Below, piece by piece: positions 35,092 through 44,352 of a stretch of DNA of 64,000 nt. The first letter of the stretch is position 1. Every line of letters begins with the position of its first letter. Under the pieces are notes generated by a model. That model worked only from the letters and a program-made list of their open reading frames with translations, made no database searches and was not told the DNA's origin. The position numbers were made by a program, and so were the translations under genes. Origin of the DNA: JAOBAU01 sp034667465 (GTDB taxonomy: Bacteria > Acidobacteriota > Thermoanaerobaculia > Gp7-AA8); NCBI GenBank assembly GCA_034667465.1, contig JAXDJV010000023.1:62001-126000 (forward strand), given 5' to 3'.

Positions 35092-36189
35092 CTACTTCTT
35101 CCACTCCTCCATCATCTGGAGGAAGTCACCGAACAGATAAAACGAATCGTGCGGTCCCGGCGCGGCTTCCGGGTGGTATTGCACGGCCAGCACCGGCTCG
35201 CGGCGATGACGAAAACCTTCCAGCGTGTCGTCGTTCAGATTCACGTGCGTGAACTCGACGTCGCTGTCGTTCAGTGAATCCGCCGCGACGGAGAAGCCGT
35301 GATTCTGCGCGGTGATCTCGACGCGTCCGGTCCGGAGATCTTTGACCGGATGATTGCCGCCGCGATGGCCGAACTTCAGCTTGTACGTTGTGCCGCCGAG
35401 CGCGAGTCCGAGCAGCTGGTGGCCGAGGCAGATGCCGAAGAGCGGAACCTTGCCGATCATGTGGCGGATGTTTTCCTGCGCGTACGTGACCGGCTCCGGA
35501 TCGCCGGGACCGTTCGAGAGCATGACGCCGTCGTAGCCGGCGTTGAGGATCTCGTCGGCGTGCGTCGTTGCGGGATAGACGGTCACTTCGCAGCCGACGT
35601 CCGTCAGGCGGCGGAGGATGTCGCGCTTCACGCCGAAGTCGTAAACGGCGACGCGCTTCTTTTTCTCCGACGGCTGTTCATCGAACGGATAGGGACGGAG
35701 CGCCGTGACGCGCTGCACGAGATCGAGTCCGCTCATCGACGGCGCGCGGCGGATCTCCGCGACGATGTCATCCACGGCGCGTTCCGACTGCGTCGTGATC
35801 ATGCCGCGCATCGCCCCTTCTGTCCGGATTTTGCGCGTCAGCGCGCGCGTGTCGATCGCGTGAATCGCCGAGATGCGGTTCCGTTCGAAGTAGCTCGCGA
35901 GCGATCCCTCGGAGCGCGCGTTCGACGGCTCATCGATCACGTCGCGAACGACGAAGCCGGCGACCTGCGGCTCGTCGCTCTGGTCGGCAAGCTTTTCGAC
36001 ACCGTAGTTTCCGATGTGTGGATAGGTCATCACCACGATCTGAAAGCGATACGAGGGATCGGTGGCGATCTCCTGGTAACCGGTCAGAGAGGTGTTGAAG
36101 ACGACTTCACCGATCGCGTTCGCTGAGGAACCGAACGATGCGCCTTCGTAGGTTGTACCGTCTTCGAGAATCAGCCGGGCGGGAGGCAT
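35092..36189 (-). CDS. carA: carbamoyl-phosphate synthase small subunit
   Basis: CarA hydrolyses glutamine and passes ammonia to CarB for carbamoyl phosphate, the precursor of arginine and pyrimidines. The 365-residue product has the N-terminal CPSase domain (LILEDGTTYEGASFG, FNTSLTGYQE) and a class I amidotransferase domain with Cys254 in GICLGHQ, His339 and Glu341 in YHPEA. The Gly-rich NGPGDP loop is at 226-231. carB is not in the window. A TATAAT box lies 8 nt before the ATG on the minus strand with no Shine-Dalgarno sequence, so the mRNA may be leaderless. Confidence 0.97.
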   Translation of the reverse strand: MPPARLILEDGTTYEGASFGSSANAIGEVVFNTSLTGYQEIATDPSYRFQIVVMTYPHIGNYGVEKLADQSDEPQVAGFVVRDVIDEPSNARSEGSLASYFERNRISAIHAIDTRALTRKIRTEGAMRGMITTQSERAVDDIVAEIRRAPSMSGLDLVQRVTALRPYPFDEQPSEKKKRVAVYDFGVKRDILRRLTDVGCEVTVYPATTHADEILNAGYDGVMLSNGPGDPEPVTYAQENIRHMIGKVPLFGICLGHQLLGLALGGTTYKLKFGHRGGNHPVKDLRTGRVEITAQNHGFSVAADSLNDSDVEFTHVNLNDDTLEGFRHRREPVLAVQYHPEAAPGPHDSFYLFGDFLQMMEEWKK

Positions 36190-36197
36190 TGCCGCGC

Positions 36198-36203
36198 ATT
36201 ATA
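36198..36203 (-). promoter_or_regulatory. -10 box of carA
   Basis: A perfect TATAAT on the minus strand ends 8 nt before the carA ATG. This spacing puts the transcription start at or next to the start codon. No -35 consensus is visible. Confidence 0.55.
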
Positions 36204-36305
36204 CGTACCGGCGACTCGGTACCGGCGGGCATGACACCGATGTGGATGGGGACCCATCGGGAATGGCCGATTTACATGACTGCGGACAAGGAGCATACTT
36301 TCCCA

Positions 36306-38390
36306 ATGCGTAAACCATTCTGGCTGGCACTGCTTTGTCTCGTTGTCCCTCTGTTCGCGATGGCTGATGAGATTTCGAGCGTCCAGCCAGCGACGTGGTA
36401 CGTCGGCGGCACCGAAGAATTTCTCGTCATCCGCGGCACCGGTTTGACCGGTACCGTCAGCACGACGGTTGTCTTCTCCGGCCCGGCCGGTACGTACTCA
36501 ACGGAGCCGCAGCCGGGCGATGTTTCGCCGCTCTACGTCTTCATTCCGGCGCCGGTGCTTCTGACGGCGGGCCACTATTCGGTCACCATCCAGGCGGAGG
36601 ACGCTGCCGGTACTCGCGTCATCGGTCCGGCGTACATCGACGTGATCGAGCGGCCGATCGAGGATCCGCCGCTGCTGTCGATTCCCGAGGCGGTGAACGC
36701 CGAGGCGGCGAACAGCGAGGGCGCGTTCGTGACATTCAACGTATCGGCGACCGGTTACGCGGCGACACCGCCGACTGTCCAGTGCGATCATCAGTCGGGC
36801 GCGCAGTATCCGCTCGGAGCGACGCACGTCACCTGCACGGCCAGCGACGCCTTCGGAAGCACGAGCGGCTCGTTCACCGTGACGGTGGTCGACACGGTCG
36901 CGCCGACGATGACGCTGCCGGCGAATATCACCTCGAACGATCCGATCGTCACCTGGACCATGTCGGCGACCGATGCGATCTCCGGGAACATCGTCCCGGT
37001 CTGCTCGCCGCCTTCCGGCTCGACGTTCGCAAACGGCACGACGACGGTCACCTGCCGCGCGACCGATGGTGACGCGAATCTCGCCATCGGCAGGTTCACC
37101 GTCACCGTGACCACGCCCGGTACGCCGGTGCTCACACTGCCGGACGACTTCACCGTTCAGGCAACGGGACCGGGCGGCGCGACCGTTACCTATTCCGTGT
37201 CGGCGACGCTGAATGCATCAATCGTCTGCACGCCGCTCTCCGGCACGCTCTTCAACTTCGACATCACCACCGTCAACTGCGTCGCCACGACCGCCCAGGG
37301 CGGAACGGCGAGTGGCAGCTTCGACGTCAACGTCGTCGACACCACGCCGCCGGCGCTTTCGCTGCCGGGCACGATCAACGTCACGGCGCCGAATGCGCTG
37401 GGCGCGATCGTTACGTACAGCGCGACGGCGACCGACGTCGTCGACGGTGCCGTGACGCCGAACTGCTCGCCGGCCAGCGGCTCGCTCTTCCCGGTTGCAT
37501 CGACGACCGTGCAGTGCAGCGCGACCGACATTCGCGGCAACACGTCGCACGGTTCGTTCATCGTGAACGTCACGAACAACCCGCCGCCGACGCTGATCGT
37601 GCCGGCGAACATCACCGCGGAAGCGACCGGCCCGAATGGCAGAGTCGTCTCATTCAGCGTGACGTCGAACGCACCTGTCGTTTGCACGCCGCCGTCCGGC
37701 TCGACCTTCGCGCTCGGCACGACGACTGTGAACTGCTCTGCGACGAACTCGGGCGGCACAACCTCGCGCAGCTTCACGATCACGATCGTCGATACGACGA
37801 AGCCGGTGCTTTCGATTCCGGGCAACCTGACGGTTGAAGCGACCGGTCCGTACGGCGCGGTCGTGATTTACAGCGCCACTGCGACGGATCTCGTCGATGG
37901 CAACGTTCCGGTCAGCTGCACGCCGCCGTCCGGCTCGACGTTCGCCCTCGGCCTCGCGTTCGTCAGCTGCTCGGCGACCGACGCCCACGGCAACACCGCA
38001 CTCGGATTCTTCGACGTCAACGTCGTCGACACCACGCCGCCGCAGATCATTCGGATCGTCGGCAGCGAAACCAACCTCTGGCCGCCGGATCACAAGATGG
38101 TGCCGGTGACCTTCACCGTGCAGGCGACCGATCTCGTCGATCCGAATCCGCAGACGCACATCGTTTCGATCTCGTCGAATCAGCCGCCGAACAGCGGCGG
38201 AGACGGCAACACCGGTCCTGATTACGAGATCACCGGTCCGCTCAGCGTGAAGCTGCGTGCAGAACGTCAGGGGAACAGCGAGCGGCTTTACACGATCACG
38301 TTCGTATCCACCGATGCGAGCGGCAACTCGTCAACGGGCACGTACGTCGTTCACGTCGCGCAGTCGAAAGGCCGCGCGGCCGGCCACTAA
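36306..38390 (+). CDS. secreted HYR-repeat surface protein
   Basis: The 694-residue product has a signal peptide (MRKPFWLALLCLVVPLFAMA) and a first Ig-like/IPT-type domain (residues 20-115). About six HYR repeats of roughly 85 residues follow, each opening with P.L..P..(I/L/F).V.A....G..V.(Y/F)S.(S/T)AT. Their core is C.P.SG..F..G.T.V.C.A.D..GN...G.F.V.V, with a conserved disulphide-type Cys pair. The C-terminal domain contains NLWPPDHKMVPVTFTVQATD. HYR modules are extracellular adhesion folds. No C-terminal anchor is visible. The ATG at 36306 directly precedes the signal peptide. Confidence 0.85.
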   Translation: MRKPFWLALLCLVVPLFAMADEISSVQPATWYVGGTEEFLVIRGTGLTGTVSTTVVFSGPAGTYSTEPQPGDVSPLYVFIPAPVLLTAGHYSVTIQAEDAAGTRVIGPAYIDVIERPIEDPPLLSIPEAVNAEAANSEGAFVTFNVSATGYAATPPTVQCDHQSGAQYPLGATHVTCTASDAFGSTSGSFTVTVVDTVAPTMTLPANITSNDPIVTWTMSATDAISGNIVPVCSPPSGSTFANGTTTVTCRATDGDANLAIGRFTVTVTTPGTPVLTLPDDFTVQATGPGGATVTYSVSATLNASIVCTPLSGTLFNFDITTVNCVATTAQGGTASGSFDVNVVDTTPPALSLPGTINVTAPNALGAIVTYSATATDVVDGAVTPNCSPASGSLFPVASTTVQCSATDIRGNTSHGSFIVNVTNNPPPTLIVPANITAEATGPNGRVVSFSVTSNAPVVCTPPSGSTFALGTTTVNCSATNSGGTTSRSFTITIVDTTKPVLSIPGNLTVEATGPYGAVVIYSATATDLVDGNVPVSCTPPSGSTFALGLAFVSCSATDAHGNTALGFFDVNVVDTTPPQIIRIVGSETNLWPPDHKMVPVTFTVQATDLVDPNPQTHIVSISSNQPPNSGGDGNTGPDYEITGPLSVKLRAERQGNSERLYTITFVSTDASGNSSTGTYVVHVAQSKGRAAGH

Positions 38391-38416
38391 CCTTCAAACG
38401 CTCGCGAGCACCGCGA

Positions 38417-39976
<1,560 letters not shown>

Positions 39977-39985
39977 GCGCGGCGT

Positions 39986-39991
39986 AATCTA
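39986..39991 (-). promoter_or_regulatory. -10 box of the mutase gene
   Basis: TAGATT on the minus strand ends 9 nt before the ATG, with no Shine-Dalgarno sequence between them. It fits a leaderless transcript. Confidence 0.35.
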
Positions 39992-40007
39992 TCAGGAGCA
40001 TCGCGGC

Positions 40008-40013
40008 TATAAT
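40008..40013 (+). promoter_or_regulatory. -10 box of the DUF4388 gene
   Basis: A perfect TATAAT lies 14 nt before the ATG at 40028, in the 51-nt gap between divergent genes. Confidence 0.5.
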
Positions 40014-40027
40014 TCACCGCCCTTACG

Positions 40028-41179
40028 ATGGGTGTCAGCGGCAACCTCAAAACCATGCTCCCGGGCGACCTCCTCCAGTGGCTTAGCCTGGGGCAGAAGA
40101 GCGGGACGCTGGTCGTAAAAAACAAGCTGGTCGAGAAGAAGATCTTCTTCCGGAACGGACGTGTCATCTCGTCCGCTTCCAACGACCCGCGTGAATACCT
40201 CGGCCAGTTTCTGATGTCCCACGGCTTCCTCAGCGAGCCCGAGCTGAAGAAGGCGATGGAGGTCCAGCAACAATCCGGCATCCTCCTCGGCAAGATCCTC
40301 GTGATGATCGACGTGATCTCCGAAAAGGATCTGACGCGCCTCATGCGGCTCAAAGCGGAGGAAGAGATCTACGACATCTTTCTCTGGCGCGAAGGGGAGT
40401 TTCATTTCATCGACGATCAGCTGCCGACGATGGAGATGATTCCGCTGCAGGTCGACGTCACCGGAATCATCATGGAAGGAACGCGGCGCTTCGACGAGTG
40501 GGTGCGCATTCGCGAGCTCATTCCGAACGAGATGCTCGTGCCGGTGCTCGTGAAGCCGGTCGACGACGAAGTGGCGGAAGAGCTCGAGCTCGACGACGCT
40601 TCGCGCACGGTGATCGGTGCCATCGACGGAAAGCGGACCATCGCCGACATCGTCCTCGAAAGCCGCTCGTCGTCGTTTCGCGTTTCGGAAACGCTGGCGT
40701 CGGTGGCGCGCGAAGGCTACATCCGACTCACCGATCCGACCGCGCAACGCGCCGCGCTCGTGGCGGCGGAAGCGCAGGCGATGGCGGCGTCGGACGACGA
40801 CGAGATCAGCGGCATGCTGCAGCGCGCGCAGAACGCGCTGCGCGCGAAAGAATTCGAGAAGGCGCAGCGGCTGCTGAAGGCCGCGCAGAATCTCGATCCC
40901 GGACATCCGCGCGTCAGCGCCGCCATCAAGGGATCGGAGACGGTGATCCTCGCGGAGCTGCGCAACGCGGGATTGATGGACTCGAAGATTCCGCGCGTGG
41001 CGAAGACGTTCGAAGAGATCACGGAGATGAACTTCACGCCGAACGAGGGGTTCATCCTTTCGCGCGTCAACGGACAGTGGGACATCGGCTCGCTGATCAA
41101 GATCAGTCCGATCCGCGAGCCGGACGCGATGCTGATCTTCTACAAGCTCTGGCGCGACGGCATCATCGCGCTGGACTAG
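40028..41179 (+). CDS. DUF4388 (PatA N-terminal-like) protein
   Basis: The 383-residue product starts with a DUF4388 domain: GNLKTMLPGDLLQWLSLGQKSGTL at residues 5-28 and FFRNGRVISSASND, the PATAN-type pattern found in Myxococcota, Acidobacteriota and Deltaproteobacteria signalling proteins. A helical region at 60-110 has the form of an ESPE/GspE-N-like module (LGQFLMSHGFLSEPELKKAM). The rest has winged-helix-like segments (TVIGAIDGKRTIADIV) and a TPR-like helix pair (AQNALRAKEFEKAQRLLKAAQNL). It is cytoplasmic and probably mediates protein-protein contacts in regulation. The partner is unknown. Confidence 0.8.
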   Translation: MGVSGNLKTMLPGDLLQWLSLGQKSGTLVVKNKLVEKKIFFRNGRVISSASNDPREYLGQFLMSHGFLSEPELKKAMEVQQQSGILLGKILVMIDVISEKDLTRLMRLKAEEEIYDIFLWREGEFHFIDDQLPTMEMIPLQVDVTGIIMEGTRRFDEWVRIRELIPNEMLVPVLVKPVDDEVAEELELDDASRTVIGAIDGKRTIADIVLESRSSSFRVSETLASVAREGYIRLTDPTAQRAALVAAEAQAMAASDDDEISGMLQRAQNALRAKEFEKAQRLLKAAQNLDPGHPRVSAAIKGSETVILAELRNAGLMDSKIPRVAKTFEEITEMNFTPNEGFILSRVNGQWDIGSLIKISPIREPDAMLIFYKLWRDGIIALD

Positions 41180-41185
41180 CGCGCG

Positions 41186-41191
41186 TACACT
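41186..41191 (+). promoter_or_regulatory. -10 box of the PlsB-like gene
   Basis: TACACT ends 6 nt before the ATG at 41198, the spacing expected if transcription begins at the start codon. There is no Shine-Dalgarno sequence. Confidence 0.4.
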
Positions 41192-41197
41192 CACCGC

Positions 41198-42619
41198 ATG
41201 CTGATTTACGCGGCCGTCCTGCTCATCATCGTGGCGCTGCTCGCGATGGTGTTCGGCAAGCGCTACGCGCGCAAGCTGCAGCGCTCCGAGAAAATCCGCA
41301 TCGATCGCTTCAAACTGAAGCGGCGCCATGCCGCGATCGAGCTGGAAGTCTTCGGCTCACGCGACGTCGTCGACGCAATTCGCAACTACTCGAAGCAGCA
41401 TCACGTCTCGATCGAAGATGCGGCGAAGCAGGCGAAAATCTATCTCGCCGAGATCGTCCCGAAATTCAATCTGCTCGCGTACTACCGGTTCGGCGCGCCG
41501 ATCGCGCGGGCGATCATGCACTTCCTCTATCGGCCGGTCGTCGAACGGAAGCCGATCCGCGAATTCAGCGAGAAGGCGCCGCGCGGCGCGGTCGTCGTCT
41601 ACATCATCAATCACCGCTCCAACGCCGACTACGTCCTCGTCGCGCACATGCTGTTCAAGTTCATCTCGCTCTCCTACGCGGTCGGCGAGTGGGCGCGCGT
41701 CTGGCCGCTCAATCATCTCTTCAAGTGGTTCGGCGGCTACTTCGTCCGGCGCCGTTATCGCGAGCCGCTGTATCACGCGGTGCTGGCGAACTTCGTCAAG
41801 ACGATCACGCGCAACGGCGTGACGCAGGGGATCTTCATCGAGGGCGGCCTGACGCGCGACGGCGCGTTCCTCAAGCCGAAGCTCGGCATGCTCGACTACA
41901 TCGTGACGGCAAAACGCGATCCGGAGTTCGACGCGCCGCTGTATCTGATTCCGACCGCCGTGAATTACGACCGCGTGCTCGAGGATCGGAACCTCTCCGA
42001 AGAGTTGCTGGGGAAGGAAGATCGCTCGACGCGTATCGAGAAGCTGCGGACGACGTTCGATTTTCTCTTCCGCAATTTCTTCCGTTCGGTGTTCAAACGT
42101 TTCAAGCGATACGGCTACGCGGTGGTGACGTTCGGCGAACCGGTGTCGGTCGATCGATTCATCGCCGAGCATCCCGACGTGCTGTCGATCGATTACGAGA
42201 CGCGCAAGGCGTCGATGCAGCTCCTCGCCGAAACGGTGATGAACGAAATCTCGAGCGCGATTCCGATCACGCCCGTAACGCTCGTCGCGCGGATCCTGCA
42301 GGAGCACAGCGCGCCGATGACGGAAGAGGAAATGCTCACCGCGATCGCCGCATATCGCGAGCGGTGGCACGATCGCGTCTGGCTGCTGCGCGAAAAGACG
42401 CCGGCCGATCTCTGGCGCGCCGCACGCGACGTGCTGACGCTGCGCCATCTGCTGGTCGAATCGGATGGGAAGTGGAGCTGGCCGTCGGAGGAGAAAGCGC
42501 TGCGTGATTTCTACGCGAGCTCACTGCTGACGTTCGCGGAAGTGAAGCAGCGCGGCTGGCCGGAGCGGACGCCGAAGCCGGTGCGGAGCGCGGGTGTTGC
42601 ACCCGCGCTCCAGCAGTAG
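41198..42619 (+). CDS. PlsB-like glycerol-3-phosphate acyltransferase
   Basis: The 473-residue product has an N-terminal membrane helix (residues 1-20) and the four acyltransferase blocks in order: NHRSNADY with His139 and Asp144 (block I), GGYFVRRRY near 179-187 (II), FIEGGLTRDG at 213-222 (III) and PTAVNYDRVLE (IV). The HRS..DY form of block I is typical of PlsB-type enzymes, not PlsC. It should acylate glycerol 3-phosphate at position 1 in phospholipid synthesis. It is shorter than E. coli PlsB (807). The last 12 residues (VRSAGVAPALQQ) are encoded by a perfect hairpin and are probably an add-on. Confidence 0.85.
   Translation: MLIYAAVLLIIVALLAMVFGKRYARKLQRSEKIRIDRFKLKRRHAAIELEVFGSRDVVDAIRNYSKQHHVSIEDAAKQAKIYLAEIVPKFNLLAYYRFGAPIARAIMHFLYRPVVERKPIREFSEKAPRGAVVVYIINHRSNADYVLVAHMLFKFISLSYAVGEWARVWPLNHLFKWFGGYFVRRRYREPLYHAVLANFVKTITRNGVTQGIFIEGGLTRDGAFLKPKLGMLDYIVTAKRDPEFDAPLYLIPTAVNYDRVLEDRNLSEELLGKEDRSTRIEKLRTTFDFLFRNFFRSVFKRFKRYGYAVVTFGEPVSVDRFIAEHPDVLSIDYETRKASMQLLAETVMNEISSAIPITPVTLVARILQEHSAPMTEEEMLTAIAAYRERWHDRVWLLREKTPADLWRAARDVLTLRHLLVESDGKWSWPSEEKALRDFYASSLLTFAEVKQRGWPERTPKPVRSAGVAPALQQ
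42585..42611. terminator. perfect 12-bp hairpin in the 3' end of the PlsB-like gene
   Basis: GGAGCGCGGGTG pairs with CACCCGCGCTCC around a 3-nt loop. It is translated as the end of the PlsB-like protein and lies between two convergent genes whose stop codons touch, so it could stop transcription from both sides. No T run follows. Confidence 0.45.
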
Positions 42620-43276
42620 TTAGTTCGCGGTAACCGAATCGAGGAAGCCGTAGAGCGCGTCGAGCGTGCGCGCGGTCGCAGCGGTCGCAGCCGCCGCTTT
42701 CTCATCCGTGTCGCAAAGGCTCGCCAGCAGATCGCGCGAGGTCTGCGAGTGGACGACGTCGGCGTCCATGTGGACGGCGAAGAACGCGACGTCGCGGTCG
42801 GCGCTGATGCCGTACCACTTCGCCAGGCCGTCGATCTTCGCCTTCGCGACCGCCGGGATCTGCGACTCATACGCATACAAAGACGCGAGTCCTTCGTGCA
42901 GCGCGCCGTCGCGTGCGAGCGATTTCATCGTGGCGATGAGCGCACGCGTCCTGTCGTTCGCAAGTCCGGCTTTGACGTCATCGCGATCGAGACCAAGCGA
43001 CTCACAGAAGCGGAGCCACAGCTCGGGATGGTTGTCTTCGCCGCGCTCTTCCTCGATGAGATTCTCGAGCAGGAGCTGGCGCGTGACGATGTCTTCCGTC
43101 TGCGCGTGCATCGCGCTGACGAAGGTCGGGAAGGCGAGGGCGTAGTGGTAATACTGGCGCGCGTACTCCTGCAGCTCGTCTTTGCTGAGCGTGCCGGCGG
43201 TCCAGCGCTGATAGAAAGTATGGTCGAGCAGATGACGCGACGCGATGGTCTCGTCGAGGACGGTTGTGACGTTCAT
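42620..43276 (-). CDS. CADD-type protein, probable self-sacrificing para-aminobenzoate synthase
   Basis: The 218-residue product has a heme-oxygenase-like helical fold and resembles chlamydial CADD over its whole length: LLDHTFYQRWTAGTL, YYHYALAFPTFVSAMHA, EERGEDNHPELWLRF, YAYESQIPAVAKAKIDGL and the ending ALYGFLDS. CADD builds pABA for folate from its own tyrosine, with a conserved Lys as amino donor and a two-metal centre. The likely counterparts are here: Tyr22, Lys147, and metal ligands among Glu77, His83, Glu137, His169 and His176. A GGAGGT box (43281-43286 as ACCTCC) precedes the ATG. A TenA/PqqC relative with another activity is the alternative. Confidence 0.85.
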   Translation of the reverse strand: MNVTTVLDETIASRHLLDHTFYQRWTAGTLSKDELQEYARQYYHYALAFPTFVSAMHAQTEDIVTRQLLLENLIEEERGEDNHPELWLRFCESLGLDRDDVKAGLANDRTRALIATMKSLARDGALHEGLASLYAYESQIPAVAKAKIDGLAKWYGISADRDVAFFAVHMDADVVHSQTSRDLLASLCDTDEKAAAATAATARTLDALYGFLDSVTAN

Positions 43277-43327
43277 CGTTACCTCCGAAATCGTTTGTGG
43301 CGTTCGTGGCGAGTGTACCAGCCTCGG

Positions 43328-43333
43328 TATAGT
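43328..43333 (+). promoter_or_regulatory. -10 box of nudC
   Basis: TATAGT ends 8 nt before the GTG start at 43342, without a Shine-Dalgarno sequence. Confidence 0.45.
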
Positions 43334-43341
43334 TCCGCCGC

Positions 43342-44244
43342 GTGCGACCTTTTCTCAGCTACACCGGCGGCGATCTCGACCGCGCCGACCGTTTCCGCAA
43401 AGTGCAGGGATGGGCCGAAGAACGGCTCGCCGATCCGTCAGCGCTGATCGCGCCGCTCTGGCGCGATCGTCATCTCGTTGCTGACGCCACCGTCGCTCAT
43501 TCGCTCCGCGAGCTTCCTCCATCCGAGCTCGTGTTCCTCGGCATGCGCGACGGAACGCCGATCTTCGCCGCCGATCTCTCGCCGCTCGATGAAGCGGCCG
43601 CGCGGGAGCTGGCCGGCGGCGGCACGTTCGTCGAGTTGCGCACCGCCGTGCATTCGGTCAGCGCGGCCGACGCCGCGCTCCTCGCATACGCGCGCGGCAT
43701 TCTGCACTGGCATCGCAATCATCAGTTCTGCGGCCGCTGCGGTTCGCCGTCGCGCAGCGAGCGCGCGGGACATATGCGCGTGTGCACGAGCTGCGGACTG
43801 GAGATGTTCCCGGTGACGAGTCCGGCCGTGATCATGCTCGTGGAGCGCCGTCTGCCCGACGGCACGCGCGCATGTCTCATGGCGCGACACGCGGCGCTCG
43901 CGCGCGGCGTCTGGTCGACGATCGCCGGCTTCGTCGAGCCGGGTGAGAGTCTCGAGGAAACGGTGGCGCGCGAGGCGATGGAGGAAACGGGGATTCGCGT
44001 CGGTGCGACGCACTATCGCGGCTCGCAGCCGTGGCCGTTTCCGGCGTCGCTGATGATCGGTTTTCGCGCGGAGGCGGAGTCGCACGAGATCACGATCGAT
44101 CCGGACGAGCTCGAAGACGCGCGCTGGTTCACGAAAGAGGATCTCGATCGTTTCGGCGAATGGGAAAGTGACGCGGAGCTTCGCCTGCCGCGGCGCGATT
44201 CGATCGCGCGGCTGTTGATTGAAGAGTGGAGGAGCGAGCAGTGA
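43342..44244 (+). CDS. nudC: NADH pyrophosphatase NudC
   Basis: NudC hydrolyses NADH to NMNH and AMP and removes NAD caps from RNA. The 300-residue product has the N-terminal NudC domain, a four-Cys zinc ribbon (CGRCG, then CTSCG), a complete Nudix box (GFVEPGESLEETVAREAMEE followed by TG) and the NudC signature SQPWPFPASLM. The length is slightly above E. coli NudC (257) because of a longer N-terminal part. The start is GTG, set by the conserved N-terminus and a TATAGT box 8 nt upstream. A palindromic repeat separates it from the convergent secreted protein gene. Confidence 0.95.
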   Translation: MRPFLSYTGGDLDRADRFRKVQGWAEERLADPSALIAPLWRDRHLVADATVAHSLRELPPSELVFLGMRDGTPIFAADLSPLDEAAARELAGGGTFVELRTAVHSVSAADAALLAYARGILHWHRNHQFCGRCGSPSRSERAGHMRVCTSCGLEMFPVTSPAVIMLVERRLPDGTRACLMARHAALARGVWSTIAGFVEPGESLEETVAREAMEETGIRVGATHYRGSQPWPFPASLMIGFRAEAESHEITIDPDELEDARWFTKEDLDRFGEWESDAELRLPRRDSIARLLIEEWRSEQ

Positions 44245-44264
44245 TCGAAGAACGGATGATGATT

Positions 44265-44352
44265 GTCATCCCGAGCGTATGCGAGGGATCCGGGCGGGTG
44301 GGGCGCCACAGCGCGCGCCACCGCCCGGATCCCTCACTCCGTTCGGGATGAC
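44265..44352. repeat. dispersed palindromic repeat R7
   Basis: The arms are GTCATCCCGAGCGTATGCGA and CCTCACTCCGTTCGGGATGAC, the same CCCGAG subtype as R3. It fills the gap between convergent nudC and the metallo-beta-lactamase-fold gene and abuts the latter's stop codon at 44353. Confidence 0.9.
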
